A stretch of DNA of 64,000 nucleotides from Gammaproteobacteria bacterium (GTDB taxonomy: Bacteria > Pseudomonadota > Gammaproteobacteria > Pseudomonadales > PIVM01): the NCBI GenBank assembly GCA_003353945.1, contig PIVM01000006.1:1-64000 (forward strand), read 5' to 3'. Below the pieces are notes generated by a model that was not told the origin of the DNA, ran no database searches, and worked only from the letters and a program-made list of their open reading frames with translations. This document shows, piece after piece, positions 8,168-17,155 of this stretch (position 1 is the stretch's first letter; every line of letters starts with the position of its first letter). A program made the position numbers and the translations under genes.

Positions 8168-8842
8168 ATGACTGATATTTTTGATCCTTTTGATTCTCCT
8201 GATGTGAAAGAGCCTTTAGATGCGGAGTGGGCGGCAAAACGCCGTGTTGCTGGTCAATTGCGGCACCTTATTGAAAGTCTGGTGACCTGTAGCAGTGATG
8301 TGGAAACGATTAACCGACTGGGCGATGTGCTGGAAGAGCAAGCGGAAGTGTTGCAGCAAAGCCCACAGATTTTTGGCCGTCATGCCTTTGAGGCGTTTGA
8401 GAATGGGCGTTACGGCACGCTGACCACCTTGGGCTATGAACTGAATCCACTGGATGGCAAAAGCAATCCGATCGCGCCACCCTTTAATATCTGGTTTGAA
8501 GATAATGTGGCCTATGGATCGACAACGTTGGGTTGGCAGTACGAAGGTCCACCAGAGTCAGTACATGGTGGTTTTGTATGTGCTTTGTTTGATCAGTTTC
8601 TAGGTGTGTCACAGCGTATGACGGGGCAGCCAGGCGTGACGGGGACATTGACGACACGATTTATTAAACCAACCCCATTATGTACGGAATTGAAATTAAT
8701 TGGCCGAATTAAGGAGGTAAAGGGGCGTAAGAATACCCTGATAGGTGAAATTTGGGCGAATGGCGTGTTGACCGCAAGTTGTGAAGGTTTGTTTATCCAT
8801 ATTACTGAGGAACATTTCCGCAAGATTCAGGAAATGTCCTGA
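8168..8842 (+). CDS. PaaI-type hotdog-fold thioesterase
   Basis: A 224-residue protein with an N-terminal helical extension of about 100 residues and a C-terminal hotdog thioesterase domain. The hotdog helix motif 'PPESVHGGFVCALFDQFLG' (around residues 126-144) carries the HGG and Asp typical of PaaI-like acyl-CoA thioesterases, and 'TGTLTTRFIKPTPL' and 'GRIKEVKGRKN' are matching strands. It would hydrolyse an acyl-CoA thioester in the cytoplasm. Its neighbours on this strand (thiolase, SDR) support a role in acyl-CoA degradation, but a gap of 400 bp separates them. Confidence 0.8.
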   Translation: MTDIFDPFDSPDVKEPLDAEWAAKRRVAGQLRHLIESLVTCSSDVETINRLGDVLEEQAEVLQQSPQIFGRHAFEAFENGRYGTLTTLGYELNPLDGKSNPIAPPFNIWFEDNVAYGSTTLGWQYEGPPESVHGGFVCALFDQFLGVSQRMTGQPGVTGTLTTRFIKPTPLCTELKLIGRIKEVKGRKNTLIGEIWANGVLTASCEGLFIHITEEHFRKIQEMS

Positions 8843-9245
8843 TGTTGGGCTCGAATTTCTAGTCGGTTTTCAAGTGAAATGCTCACCACTTGTATTGCAG
8901 CCCATGTTCAGATTTTTATACTTGGAAAAAATCCTTTTCTATCAATGAATCTATCTGTATTTTCCAAACAAAATGACGTGTTGTTTGTAACAATTCCGGA
9001 CAGCTTGCTGGCGAAATGCGTCATTATTGCTACGAATGTCGTTAAAAAATGTCAATTCTTGCTGAGCTTGTCTGCTATTGTAAAAACGCTTTGCAGGGTG
9101 TTAATATGACCGTCCTTTATTGTCGAGCTCCATGCAAGACCCGATATAACAGCCCTTATATCAAGCTCAGATTGACGACAGATTGCTTTGATTTATTGGT
9201 CGCGTGAGCAAGGGCGCAACCACTGATTCCAAATGAGGATATACC
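8843..9245. other. Intergenic region, no gene accepted
   Basis: About 400 bp before the thiolase gene. A 76-codon frame at 8879-9109 has no Shine-Dalgarno and reads like random AT-rich sequence, so I do not call it. The region probably contains the thiolase promoter. Confidence 0.45.
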
Positions 9246-10421
9246 ATGCCAGAAGCCGTAATTGTTGAAGCTTGTCGAACGCCTATTGCACGTGGCAAAC
9301 CTATTGTAGGTGATCTGAATGGCTTTCATGCTATCGAATTATTAGCGCTTTCGATAAAAGAAATTGTTCGCCGATCAGGTATTGAATACTCTGACGTTGA
9401 ATTAGTTGCAGGCGGTTGTGTTACACAGGCCGGTGAGCAGTCAGGTAATGTGGCCCGTAATGCCTGGTTATCCATTGGTGAGGATTTCACTGCGGGTGGC
9501 TTAACCGTGGATGCCCAGTGTGGTTCGGCGCAAGCCTGTAACCATATGGTCTCTTCTCTGATCAATACGGGTTCGATCAATATGGGCATTGCCTGTGGTG
9601 TAGAATCCATGAGCCGTGTCACTATGGGGTCGAATGTTATCAATGGTCCCGGTTTTTTCCAAAATGCGAATTGGCCATGGGATAGCACTTTGGATCAATT
9701 TTCCAGTGCTGAGCGTATCGCTAAAAAACGAGGTCTTACGCGACAAATGGCAGACGAGCTGGCCTGTGAGTCTCAGCGACGAGCCAAAGTAGCTTGGGAA
9801 GAAGGGCGTTTTGATCGCGAAGTGTTTCAGGTAGAAGCACCCGTAATAGGAGAAGATGGTCAGCCTACTGGTGAAACCAAAATGGTGGTGAAAGATCAGG
9901 GCCTGCGTGATACTACAGTGGAAGGTTTGGCTGGGCTGAACCCCGTTGCCGAAGGCGGCATCCATACGGCGGGTAATAGCTCACAGGTTTCTGATGGCTC
10001 AGCTGCTGTACTTTGGATGACGGCTGATGAAGCCAAGGCGCGAGGCTTGAAGCCGCGTGCTCGAATTATCACTGATTGTGTTGTTGGCACAGACCCCTAT
10101 TTTCTGTTGGATGGTCCAGTAGATGCGACCGCCAAGATCCTCAAGAAAAGCGGTATGAATTTCAATGATATTGATCTGGTTGAGATTAACGAAGCCTTTG
10201 CTGCCGTTGTGCTTTCTTGGCAAAGTGTCTACAACCCGGATATGTCGAAAGTGAACGTTAATGGTGGTGCAATGGCGATTGGTCATCCCGTTGGATCGAC
10301 TGGGGCGCGCCTGATTTGTACTGCCTTGCATGAATTGGAGCGCCAGGATAAAAGCACGGCACTGATTACCATGTGTTGTGGGGCGTCTGTGGGAACAGGC
10401 ACAATTATTGAGCGTATTTAA
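9246..10421 (+). CDS. Thiolase, steroid 3-ketoacyl-CoA thiolase-like
   Basis: A 391-residue thiolase that cleaves 3-ketoacyl-CoA with CoA. The nucleophilic cysteine lies in 'DAQCGSAQACNHM' (about residue 92), the general-base His in 'GGAMAIGHPVGSTGAR', and the second cysteine in 'MCCGASVGTG'. 'EINEAFA' is also present. The CGSAQ sequence in place of the common CASG, and the overall text, resemble FadA5/FadA6-type thiolases of steroid degradation, which I recall from memory rather than alignment. GAGGA lies seven bases before the ATG. It is followed 82 bp later by an SDR gene, probably in the same operon. Confidence 0.85.
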   Translation: MPEAVIVEACRTPIARGKPIVGDLNGFHAIELLALSIKEIVRRSGIEYSDVELVAGGCVTQAGEQSGNVARNAWLSIGEDFTAGGLTVDAQCGSAQACNHMVSSLINTGSINMGIACGVESMSRVTMGSNVINGPGFFQNANWPWDSTLDQFSSAERIAKKRGLTRQMADELACESQRRAKVAWEEGRFDREVFQVEAPVIGEDGQPTGETKMVVKDQGLRDTTVEGLAGLNPVAEGGIHTAGNSSQVSDGSAAVLWMTADEAKARGLKPRARIITDCVVGTDPYFLLDGPVDATAKILKKSGMNFNDIDLVEINEAFAAVVLSWQSVYNPDMSKVNVNGGAMAIGHPVGSTGARLICTALHELERQDKSTALITMCCGASVGTGTIIERI

Positions 10422-10503
10422 GTCGGGATGTAGAAAATAGATAGTCGATATAAGGGGCAGATTAATCTGCCCTTTCTTTTTAGGAACGACAGGAGAGAAT
10501 ACA

Positions 10504-11415
10504 ATGGGTGACATTAACGGTAAAGTAGCCATTATCACAGGTGCTGGACGCGGATTGGGGCGTGAAGAAGCGATTCAGCTGGCGCAGCAGGGAGCACGGG
10601 TTGTGATCAGTGATATCAATCTGCCGGATGCTGAAGAAGCAGCCAATGCAACAGTTGAGGAAATTAAAGGGTTTGGTGGAGAGGCGATTGCTGTGTTTGG
10701 TGATTGTGCGGATACCAGTGACTCTGAACGTTTGTTTAAAACGGCACTGGATACCTATGGTGATGTTAATATCATGGTGAACAATGCGGGATTTTGTCGC
10801 GATAAAACCATCTTTGGCATGAGTGACGAGGAATTTGATTCGGTAGTGCGAGTGCACTTGCGAGGCCATTTCGTCAATATCAGAAATGCGACCAAGCATT
10901 GGCGCGAAAAGGCCAAGGCCGGAGAAGAGGTTTATGGTCGTTTGATCAGTACATCCTCAGAAGCAATGATTTTTGGCTCTGCAGGGCAGCCCAACTACGC
11001 GGCAGCAAAAGGTGGCGTTACGGCGATGAGCATGGCAACGGCGCAACTGATGATTAAGTATGGTGTTACCTGCAACGTCATTATGCCTCGCGGTCGTACT
11101 GATATGACCAATAAAGGTATTACTGAGCAGATATTTGCAAAACCGGAAGAGGGATTCGACTATTTTGATCCGGCCAATGTGGCGCCTCTGGTCGGTTATC
11201 TGGTGTCACCAGAGGCGGGGCATATTTCCGGTGAATTGTTTGTCGTGTGGGGAGGCAGGGTCAATATCGTACAACGTCCCACATTGGATAAGTTTTATGA
11301 TAATCCAAAAGGAGCAGAGAAATGGACTGTAGAGGGTTTGCATAGCAGCTTGGCGGATTATTTTACTGACGATCATCAGACTGTGGTTGATGGTTTTTCA
11401 GTACCTCCGCAATAG
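10504..11415 (+). CDS. SDR-family NAD(P)-dependent dehydrogenase (3-hydroxyacyl-CoA type)
   Basis: A 303-residue short-chain dehydrogenase. It shows the nucleotide-binding 'TGAGRGLGREEA' at about residues 14-25, 'NNAGFCRD', the catalytic Ser in 'ISTSSEA', and the YxxxK motif in 'NYAAAKGG'. About 50 C-terminal residues extend beyond the usual 250-residue core. The closest family by eye is the peroxisomal multifunctional enzyme/17beta-HSD4-type (3R)-hydroxyacyl-CoA dehydrogenases. An AGGAGAG lies before the ATG. It follows the thiolase and is closed by a good terminator at 11431, giving a two-gene beta-oxidation-like operon. Confidence 0.82.
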   Translation: MGDINGKVAIITGAGRGLGREEAIQLAQQGARVVISDINLPDAEEAANATVEEIKGFGGEAIAVFGDCADTSDSERLFKTALDTYGDVNIMVNNAGFCRDKTIFGMSDEEFDSVVRVHLRGHFVNIRNATKHWREKAKAGEEVYGRLISTSSEAMIFGSAGQPNYAAAKGGVTAMSMATAQLMIKYGVTCNVIMPRGRTDMTNKGITEQIFAKPEEGFDYFDPANVAPLVGYLVSPEAGHISGELFVVWGGRVNIVQRPTLDKFYDNPKGAEKWTVEGLHSSLADYFTDDHQTVVDGFSVPPQ

Positions 11416-11430
11416 TAGGGTTAAAAATTG

Positions 11431-11469
11431 AAAAAAACCCAGCTAGTATCGTACAGCTGGGTTTTTTTA
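11431..11469 (+). terminator. Rho-independent terminator after the thiolase-SDR operon
   Basis: Stem AACCCAGCT / AGCTGGGTT with an AGTATCGTAC loop, followed by seven T residues and preceded by seven A residues. The symmetric A and T runs mean it could also work for minus-strand transcripts. Confidence 0.9.
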
Positions 11470-11684
11470 TAGATTTCTGATAATTAGGTCTATAACGAGA
11501 ACAGTACTTGTCTGTGCCATTACGGCAAAAATAGCCCAGGTTCGTATTTATTCATTACCATAGTAAAAAAAATGCTTAAAAAGCAACCTTTCTATAAAGA
11601 AATCACCTATAATGCCCAGCCAATATTTTGCTCATTCGGGCCAATAATCCAGTTCTTTCAACAATTTCAGAGGATATGCAATTA

Positions 11685-12326
11685 ATGTCGGTAGTTAAAA
11701 ATCTAGAAGCGCTTATCAAAATCGAAAATGACCTAAAATCTCAATACGAATCAAAGCTTAATGCACAGCTTGCCGAGATTCAAAATGGTGTTCAAAAGCA
11801 GGAAGAACTACAGAAAAAAATTGATGCGCAAAAGGATACAATCTCTAAATTATCAGCAGTATCAACCGACAAAAAACGTCTTGAACAAGTCAATCGCGAA
11901 TTGAGTAACCGCGCAGAAAAGCTTCAAGATGAGGTAGATGCGCAGAAAAAGCGTATCAAAACCACTCAGAAAGATTCGGCTGAAGCACGTGCGGAAGTGA
12001 AAAAGTTAAGGCATCTAGACGCCGAAAAATTGAAAAAGAACCTTGTGGCAAACAAGAAGAAATTGGCTGAAAAAAGTAAAGCCACTGATTTACTGCAAAA
12101 ATCCTTAAATAAGACAAAATCTGAAAATATTGAGTTACAGCAGGAAGTCGATAAGCTAAAGGCCGAATTGGAAGAACTTAAGCCTGCTGAAGAAGAGAGT
12201 ATTGAGACTGAAGCTGAAGTTGAAACTGCTGAAGCTGAAGTTGAAACTGCTGAAATTGAAGTTGAAACTGTTGAAGTTGAAGTTGAAACTGCTGAAGTTG
12301 AAACAGGAACAGAAGAAGCAGCATAA
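11685..12326 (+). CDS. Coiled-coil protein with acidic EVETAE-repeat tail
   Basis: A 213-residue, highly charged protein. Residues about 1-175 are continuous heptad-like coiled coil rich in Lys, Glu and Gln, with no membrane segment or signal peptide. The last 40 residues are an acidic low-complexity tail of imperfect EVETAEA/EVETVEV units, encoded by tandem repeats at about 12206-12305. I chose ATG 11685 because CAGAGGA lies ten bases upstream; a longer frame from TTG 11628 is less likely. I do not recognise the family. Structural or scaffolding roles are possible, but nothing in the neighbourhood identifies one. Confidence 0.65.
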   Translation: MSVVKNLEALIKIENDLKSQYESKLNAQLAEIQNGVQKQEELQKKIDAQKDTISKLSAVSTDKKRLEQVNRELSNRAEKLQDEVDAQKKRIKTTQKDSAEARAEVKKLRHLDAEKLKKNLVANKKKLAEKSKATDLLQKSLNKTKSENIELQQEVDKLKAELEELKPAEEESIETEAEVETAEAEVETAEIEVETVEVEVETAEVETGTEEAA

Positions 12327-12737
12327 GTGATTTGCATTGTTAGTTGTGTATGCTTATATACATATAAGTATTATGGCCTTGAAAATATTTTTGCCGAGGC
12401 CATTCGCATAACAGCATTAATTTGCCATTTGAGCTCGAACCCCAGATCCGTATACAAAGCTGTTCTTCAAGCACTAGGAATTTGCTGCTCCGGAAGGTCC
12501 TCAGTCGAGGCGCTTAGCTAGTATCGCAGTAAATTTCCCTCCGACTCTAATCCCCCGTAATAGCCTGCATGCTTTTTTAGTAATACAGGTCAAAGTTTTG
12601 ACGATTAGCGCAAAACGACCCATCCCAGTAGAAATGGCTAACTTTAACCTATTGTTTATTAGGTGCTATTTATTGAATGGCACATCACTTGCTACAAATC
12701 CTTGACCTTAACGTAATTTATCATCAAAGGATAAAAA
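12327..12737. other. Intergenic region, no gene accepted
   Basis: 411 bp between the coiled-coil gene and the SPOR-domain gene. Short frames at 12327 and 12677 lack credible start signals or protein-like composition. No terminator with a T tract or RNA gene was recognised. Confidence 0.45.
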
Positions 12738-13376
12738 ATGGATACAACGTCATTGACCCGACGGGAACTCCACGTAGTATTTCTCGTCGCTCTTACTTTT
12801 CCCGTGCTCTTTTTCCTGGCTGGCTTCTATGCTTACTCATTGCTCAATGGAGCATTGATTAATGGAGCATTGATTAATGAGGAAGTTGTCACTGCAAAAA
12901 GTAGCAAGGTAAAAGAAAATCTCAGTACAATTCGTGTAGCTGATGCAGCAAATGATAATAACATCCAGTTGGATTCTCCTCCCACCCTTATCGAAACACA
13001 AATATCCGGCACAGAACAAATAGACTCAGCTAAGCGTTCACCTTCGAGTTTTAATGCGAAGCTTAAGAAGTCACAAGTTCAGCAAAAAGTTAGTATCACA
13101 AAACCAGCTGTTGCTAAAAAAGAACCCCGTTATAATGTGCAAATTGCACTGTTTTCCAGCAAGAAAAGAGCAAACAGTTGGAGGAAGTCTGTAGCCAGTA
13201 AGAATATTGAGACCAAAATAGTGACGCGACAAAATACTGAAAAAGGTATCGTGTATCCCATTATCATCGGCACGTACGCAAGCAAGCAAGAAGCAAAAAA
13301 TGCTGCTGCTGAATTTACCCACAAAAATAAGATGAGTGCTTATGTAACAAAAGCTAATTCTATTGGATCAGTGTGA
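12738..13376 (+). CDS. SPOR-domain inner-membrane protein
   Basis: A 212-residue bitopic membrane protein. A hydrophobic helix spans about residues 12-37, followed by a variable linker and a C-terminal SPOR domain of about 75 residues ('YNVQIALFSSKKRANSWRK ... YPIIIGTYASKQEAKNAA'). SPOR domains bind denuded peptidoglycan glycan strands, often at the division site. A perfect 15-bp tandem duplication encodes GALIN twice at the end of the membrane helix (12848-12877). The ATG at 12738 has AAAGGAT seven bases upstream. It stands alone, so a specific division or envelope role is inferred from the domain only. Confidence 0.8.
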   Translation: MDTTSLTRRELHVVFLVALTFPVLFFLAGFYAYSLLNGALINGALINEEVVTAKSSKVKENLSTIRVADAANDNNIQLDSPPTLIETQISGTEQIDSAKRSPSSFNAKLKKSQVQQKVSITKPAVAKKEPRYNVQIALFSSKKRANSWRKSVASKNIETKIVTRQNTEKGIVYPIIIGTYASKQEAKNAAAEFTHKNKMSAYVTKANSIGSV

Positions 13377-13497
13377 GTGCTGAGATTTATTGATAAAAAG
13401 AGGCGCAGGTACCCCGTGTAATGTTTTTGGCATATTGGGTATATTTAACGATTTTTATCGAAAAATCGAGGGCGTAAAAGAATCTGGCCGAAATGGA

Positions 13498-13535
13498 TTT
13501 TCCGCAGCAGGTTATCTATTCTCGGACAGGCTCCT
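13498..13535 (-). repeat. Solo end of the GGAGCCTGTCCGAGAATAG repeat family
   Basis: The sequence TTTTCCGCAGCAGG followed by CTATTCTCGGACAGGCTCCT is the reverse complement of the left end of the full element at 40708-40874. No second end is seen nearby, so this is a truncated or solo copy. Confidence 0.7.
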
Positions 13536-13554
13536 GATAACTTCTATGCCAACA

Positions 13555-14991
13555 TTATGCAACACAAATAGCATGACCATGCTCATGTACTTCAACGAGA
13601 TGGCGGTGCAAGCTTTGCACTGCCACGTCATAATGCTCAGTGTCGATCACAAATTGCATATCAACTTGCCGCATTGATTGGTGCATGGCGAGTATGCTGA
13701 TGCCTTCATCAGCCATCGCAGAAACTGTTTTTGCCAACAAACCCGATACCTGCATATCACTACCAATTGCCGAAACAACCGCTACCGTTTGCATCGAGAC
13801 TTCGGCATGCGGATAGTGCTCCTCAATTTCGCCAACAATTTTTTCAACAGTTTGTAAACTGCCGCCAAGATAGTTGGTAATCGTATTGGCATTAATGTCT
13901 TTGCTGATAATTTGTGCGTTGTGCTTGGTAAAAATATCCAGTAACAATCGGTCATGATCATGGATGTACCCCATCATGTCCTGATCGAAGACTTCAATGG
14001 CATGGACTTGTCGCATTCCTGCGATGATTTCTACGCAAGGAGTTTGACTGATATAGTCCACGGTAATTACCGTGCCTTGGTGGTGAGGCTCAAAAGTATT
14101 TTTTACTCGCAGGGGAATATTGTTTTGACGCAAGCCACTGGCCGCCCGTGGGTGGATGGCTTCCATTCCCAGATTGGCCAATTGATCTGCAACATCATAG
14201 TTGGTACGTCCAATGGGTACAGCCTTGTTGGGGCCGACAATGCGAGGGTCTGCACTGCTTAGATGGTACTCTTTGTGTATGATAGCTTCTTTGGCCTTGG
14301 TTAAAACAGCAATACGGCTAAAGGTCATTTCACTGTAACCACGATCAAAACTGTACATCAGACCTTCTTCACAATGTGAATAGCCTGTTGCAATCGGTAG
14401 TTCCCTGCTTAAGTCAATGCCCTCAAACGCTTGCAGAATATGGTTGTCAAGACTTAATGCTGCGCTGGCATTCCAGCCTGACAGGTCGACAAACCGGGCG
14501 TTGACACCATCGCGCTGAAGAAGCTGGGCCATGTTCCAGGCACTATGAGCTTCGCCCAGACTGGCGAGCATTTCACGGACTGTTAGGAGGTGAGATTCCA
14601 GCGCAAAATGACCGTGCTGACAAAGTCGTTGCAGATCTGTGAGGCATTGTTCAGAGTCTCTTAAACGGGCACCAATAAATTGATTGGCTTGTTTGCACAA
14701 AAGGGTATCACCAAACAGGCCGGCATTGATTTTTTGTAGTTGCGTTTGTAACTCGACCATGGCTCCATGCCAGGTGTGGCTGTCATTGACATTGGCAAAT
14801 AGACTGTAAATTCCGGGCTGGCCACTTTTTTTATGTTCCAGAAGTAGGTCCGTGATGCCGCCATAAGCAGAAACAACAAATATCCTCTGGTACAGTGGCT
14901 TGTTCTGTTTCCCATGAAAAATAATATTATCTCGAACGGCATCGTATTGACTCATTGATGTGCCGCCGATTTTTTCAACAGTATGTGTCAT
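13555..14991 (-). CDS. ask: Aspartate kinase, ectoine type (Ask_Ect-like)
   Basis: A 478-residue aspartate kinase, which phosphorylates aspartate at the head of the aspartate-family and ectoine pathways. The N-terminal 'HTVEKIGGTSM' holds the KxGGTS motif; 'FVVSAYGG', 'GEAHSAWN', 'YSEMTFSR' and 'IHKEYHLSSADP' mark the kinase domain; two ACT domains occupy about residues 325-478. These signatures match the Ask_Ect group, the isozyme normally encoded at the end of ectABC operons and relatively insensitive to lysine/threonine feedback. No ectA, ectB or ectC is in this window. A candidate structured RNA lies about 285 bp upstream on the same strand. Confidence 0.82.
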   Translation of the reverse strand: MTHTVEKIGGTSMSQYDAVRDNIIFHGKQNKPLYQRIFVVSAYGGITDLLLEHKKSGQPGIYSLFANVNDSHTWHGAMVELQTQLQKINAGLFGDTLLCKQANQFIGARLRDSEQCLTDLQRLCQHGHFALESHLLTVREMLASLGEAHSAWNMAQLLQRDGVNARFVDLSGWNASAALSLDNHILQAFEGIDLSRELPIATGYSHCEEGLMYSFDRGYSEMTFSRIAVLTKAKEAIIHKEYHLSSADPRIVGPNKAVPIGRTNYDVADQLANLGMEAIHPRAASGLRQNNIPLRVKNTFEPHHQGTVITVDYISQTPCVEIIAGMRQVHAIEVFDQDMMGYIHDHDRLLLDIFTKHNAQIISKDINANTITNYLGGSLQTVEKIVGEIEEHYPHAEVSMQTVAVVSAIGSDMQVSGLLAKTVSAMADEGISILAMHQSMRQVDMQFVIDTEHYDVAVQSLHRHLVEVHEHGHAICVA

Positions 14992-15274
14992 TGATTTGTC
15001 TCTGCGTTTGTTATTGTTATCGCTGCTGTAAACGTTGTTGCTTGTTATTCCTTAAAAATGCTTACTTTGGGTTATTAACCCCAAACACTCGGCGTAATCA
15101 TATCACTATATGATGTTGTATTTATAGTCAAAAAACACATAAGTGATTGAATGCTAGGTTATTTGTCACTTTTTACTTTAGGTGTTACTGTTAACATATT
15201 GTAACAAATGGAAATTTAGCTGGATTGACTGAAAAATGCTGCTCTACCATCAATTTAAGGTATAAGACAATTGT

Positions 15275-15342
15275 AAGAAGTGCCCCGCACAGGAGGCCAG
15301 TTTTCACTGCTCTGGTGAGGGAGCCGCACCTAGGCCCTTCTT
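15275..15342 (-). ncRNA. Candidate structured RNA between a flavoprotein gene and ask
   Basis: Read on the minus strand, an outer stem AAGAAGGGCC / GGCACTTCTT (nine of ten pairs) encloses a GC-rich core. The core contains a hairpin CAGT-GAAA-ACTG with a GNRA tetraloop (15298-15309). The core also contains two similar words, CCGCACAGGAGGCC and CCGCACCTAGGCC on the plus strand. No U tract follows, so it is not an ordinary terminator. It does not match any riboswitch class I can recall. It may be a leader element of ask or a small RNA; this is a structural inference only. Confidence 0.4.
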
Positions 15343-15418
15343 TGATTGATTCAATAGTATTGGGGTGCCATTGTTATGCCGATAGCCGCTCAGACGAATG
15401 ACTGTTGTGATCTCTCTG

Positions 15419-16894
15419 TTATTGCTTGGCGACAGTTTTTCCAGCCATTCTTCCAAAGAACGTGGCATCCCCTACGGACATGCCACTGCCATAACCGGCT
15501 GCCGTCCGCGGAATACCACAGGCTGTTCGCCCAGCAGCAAAAAGCCCCTCAATAATATCGCCTTCAGGTGTTAGCACTTCACCAGTTGGCAGCGTTTCCA
15601 ATCCGCCAAAAGTAAAATAGGGAAGGATTGCACCGCGACCGGGAGTTACATCCAATGCCGCATAAGGCGCGTTTAAAGGTTTGAGCCATTCGCCAGCTTT
15701 ATGAAACAGAGGATCCTTCCCTTCAGCAGCATGAAGATTGTAGTATTCAATGGTTCTCACCAGGCTGCCTGGAGCGACTTCCAATTCATGCTCCAGTTCT
15801 TCAATCGTATCACCGGTACCTGCAAAATCAGCACCGAGGAAAAAAGGGGGTTGTTTAAAATCTTCAGCGCTGAACACCAGATAAATGCGGTCACTGATTT
15901 GCTGCATTGCATAATATCCAACCCGGCTATGATAACAGTCTTCATTAATAAACCGTTGCCCCTGTGAATTAACAAAGATACCCAGGGTCATTTCTTCTGG
16001 AGGATAAAAGGGCATGCTGATAAATCCTTCATCCATATGCAATGTATTTGCGCCAACACCCATGCCCATTAAAATTCCCGAACCCGTATCACCTGGATTG
16101 CCTACCTGGTAGTTGGCTTTAAGTAATTTGGGTGCGTATTTTTTTACCATCGCGTCGTTCATCACAAAACCGCCGGCGCAGAGCACCACACCTTTTCGTG
16201 TTTTGATATGGTGTTCTTTTTGATTGATTCTGATAACAATGCCATGAACGTTGCGTGCATCATCAATAATCAATGTGAGAGCCCTGGCATCGTACTCGAC
16301 CCTGATGCCTCGGCTTTCAACTTGCTCTGTGAGTATTTTCATCAACAAAGGCCCACCGTTGTCACCTTCGATCTGAAGATTATGTCCGCGAGGGCAGGGT
16401 TTTGCATGTTGGTTAAATGGCCATGCTTTTTCGTTACTGGTATACAACAGGCAATCATCGCCAAGTGCCATAACGGCTCGTCGCGATTCCATGGAGTTTT
16501 TATAGGGAACGCCTTGTTCCACCAGCCAGTCAAAATGAGCTTTACTGTTATCGCAGTAAGTGCGAATTTTTGTCTTATCGCCTTTTTCACCGGCAGACAT
16601 CATCATATAGTTGAACATGTCTTCAGTGCTGTCTTCAAAACCACAGGCATTTTGTACACGGGTACCGCCGTTACCTCCCATGTATATTTCAGCGCTGGAC
16701 AGGGCAGTTGAACCACCACTGGCGCTGGATAGCTCAAATAGGATCGTTTCTGCTCCTGTATCGTGAGCCTCGATAGCGGCACAGGCGCCCGCGCCACCAA
16801 ACCCGATTATGGCGACATCGGTTTCGATATCCCAGTGTTTGACGTCCTGCAATCTGCGTGGTTGGGTAGGTTTAGCTTTCGACGACTCCGGCAT
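15419..16894 (-). CDS. FAD-dependent oxidoreductase, 3-ketosteroid dehydrogenase-like
   Basis: A 491-residue flavoprotein of the fumarate reductase/ketosteroid Delta1-dehydrogenase superfamily. The FAD-binding GxGxxG-type motif is 'VAIIGFGGAGACAAIEAH' (about residues 27-44), with 'SGGSTALSSA' downstream. The C-terminal FAD segment is 'GLFAAGRTACGIP' followed by 'GYGSGMSVGDATFFGR'. No signal peptide or heme motif is seen, so it is cytoplasmic and not a periplasmic fumarate reductase. KstD-like activity (introducing a C1-C2 double bond into a 3-ketosteroid) is plausible given the isomerase, thiolase and dehydrogenases nearby, but other 3-oxo substrates are equally compatible. Confidence 0.75.
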   Translation of the reverse strand: MPESSKAKPTQPRRLQDVKHWDIETDVAIIGFGGAGACAAIEAHDTGAETILFELSSASGGSTALSSAEIYMGGNGGTRVQNACGFEDSTEDMFNYMMMSAGEKGDKTKIRTYCDNSKAHFDWLVEQGVPYKNSMESRRAVMALGDDCLLYTSNEKAWPFNQHAKPCPRGHNLQIEGDNGGPLLMKILTEQVESRGIRVEYDARALTLIIDDARNVHGIVIRINQKEHHIKTRKGVVLCAGGFVMNDAMVKKYAPKLLKANYQVGNPGDTGSGILMGMGVGANTLHMDEGFISMPFYPPEEMTLGIFVNSQGQRFINEDCYHSRVGYYAMQQISDRIYLVFSAEDFKQPPFFLGADFAGTGDTIEELEHELEVAPGSLVRTIEYYNLHAAEGKDPLFHKAGEWLKPLNAPYAALDVTPGRGAILPYFTFGGLETLPTGEVLTPEGDIIEGLFAAGRTACGIPRTAAGYGSGMSVGDATFFGRMAGKTVAKQ

Positions 16895-17155
16895 AGGTTG
16901 GCTCCAAAAACGGTATTGAACATCAGGTTTGTGTTGTCTTTGTTTTCTTGACGGCTTTTAATGGCGAGGTATTAGAACTTTTTAGAGCGATAGTGACAAC
17001 ATTATTCTAGGTGAATTAAAAAAAATATTATCTTAAACTTGCAGGTTAATAATCATTCCAGCGATAGAGAAATGAATAAGGGAATGCCGCTGGAAGACGT
17101 GGTATAGTCGCGCTTTTTTACCGGGTCTGGTTGCATAGAAAGGGATACATCGGAT

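Noticed and set aside
8879..9109. 76-codon plus-strand frame between thioesterase and thiolase
   Set aside because: No Shine-Dalgarno and a composition like translated AT-rich noncoding DNA.
11966..12337. Serine/threonine/valine-rich minus-strand frame opposite the coiled-coil gene
   Set aside because: The repetitive STSASAVS text is the reverse reading of the GAAGTTGAAACT-type repeats; no ribosome-binding site.
13390..13677. 95-codon plus-strand frame after the SPOR gene
   Set aside because: It runs through a dispersed repeat and into the antisense of the aspartate kinase gene.
15275..15342. Lysine, glycine, SAM or c-di-GMP riboswitch upstream of ask
   Set aside because: None of the conserved core sequences of these classes that I know is present; it is left as an unassigned structured element.
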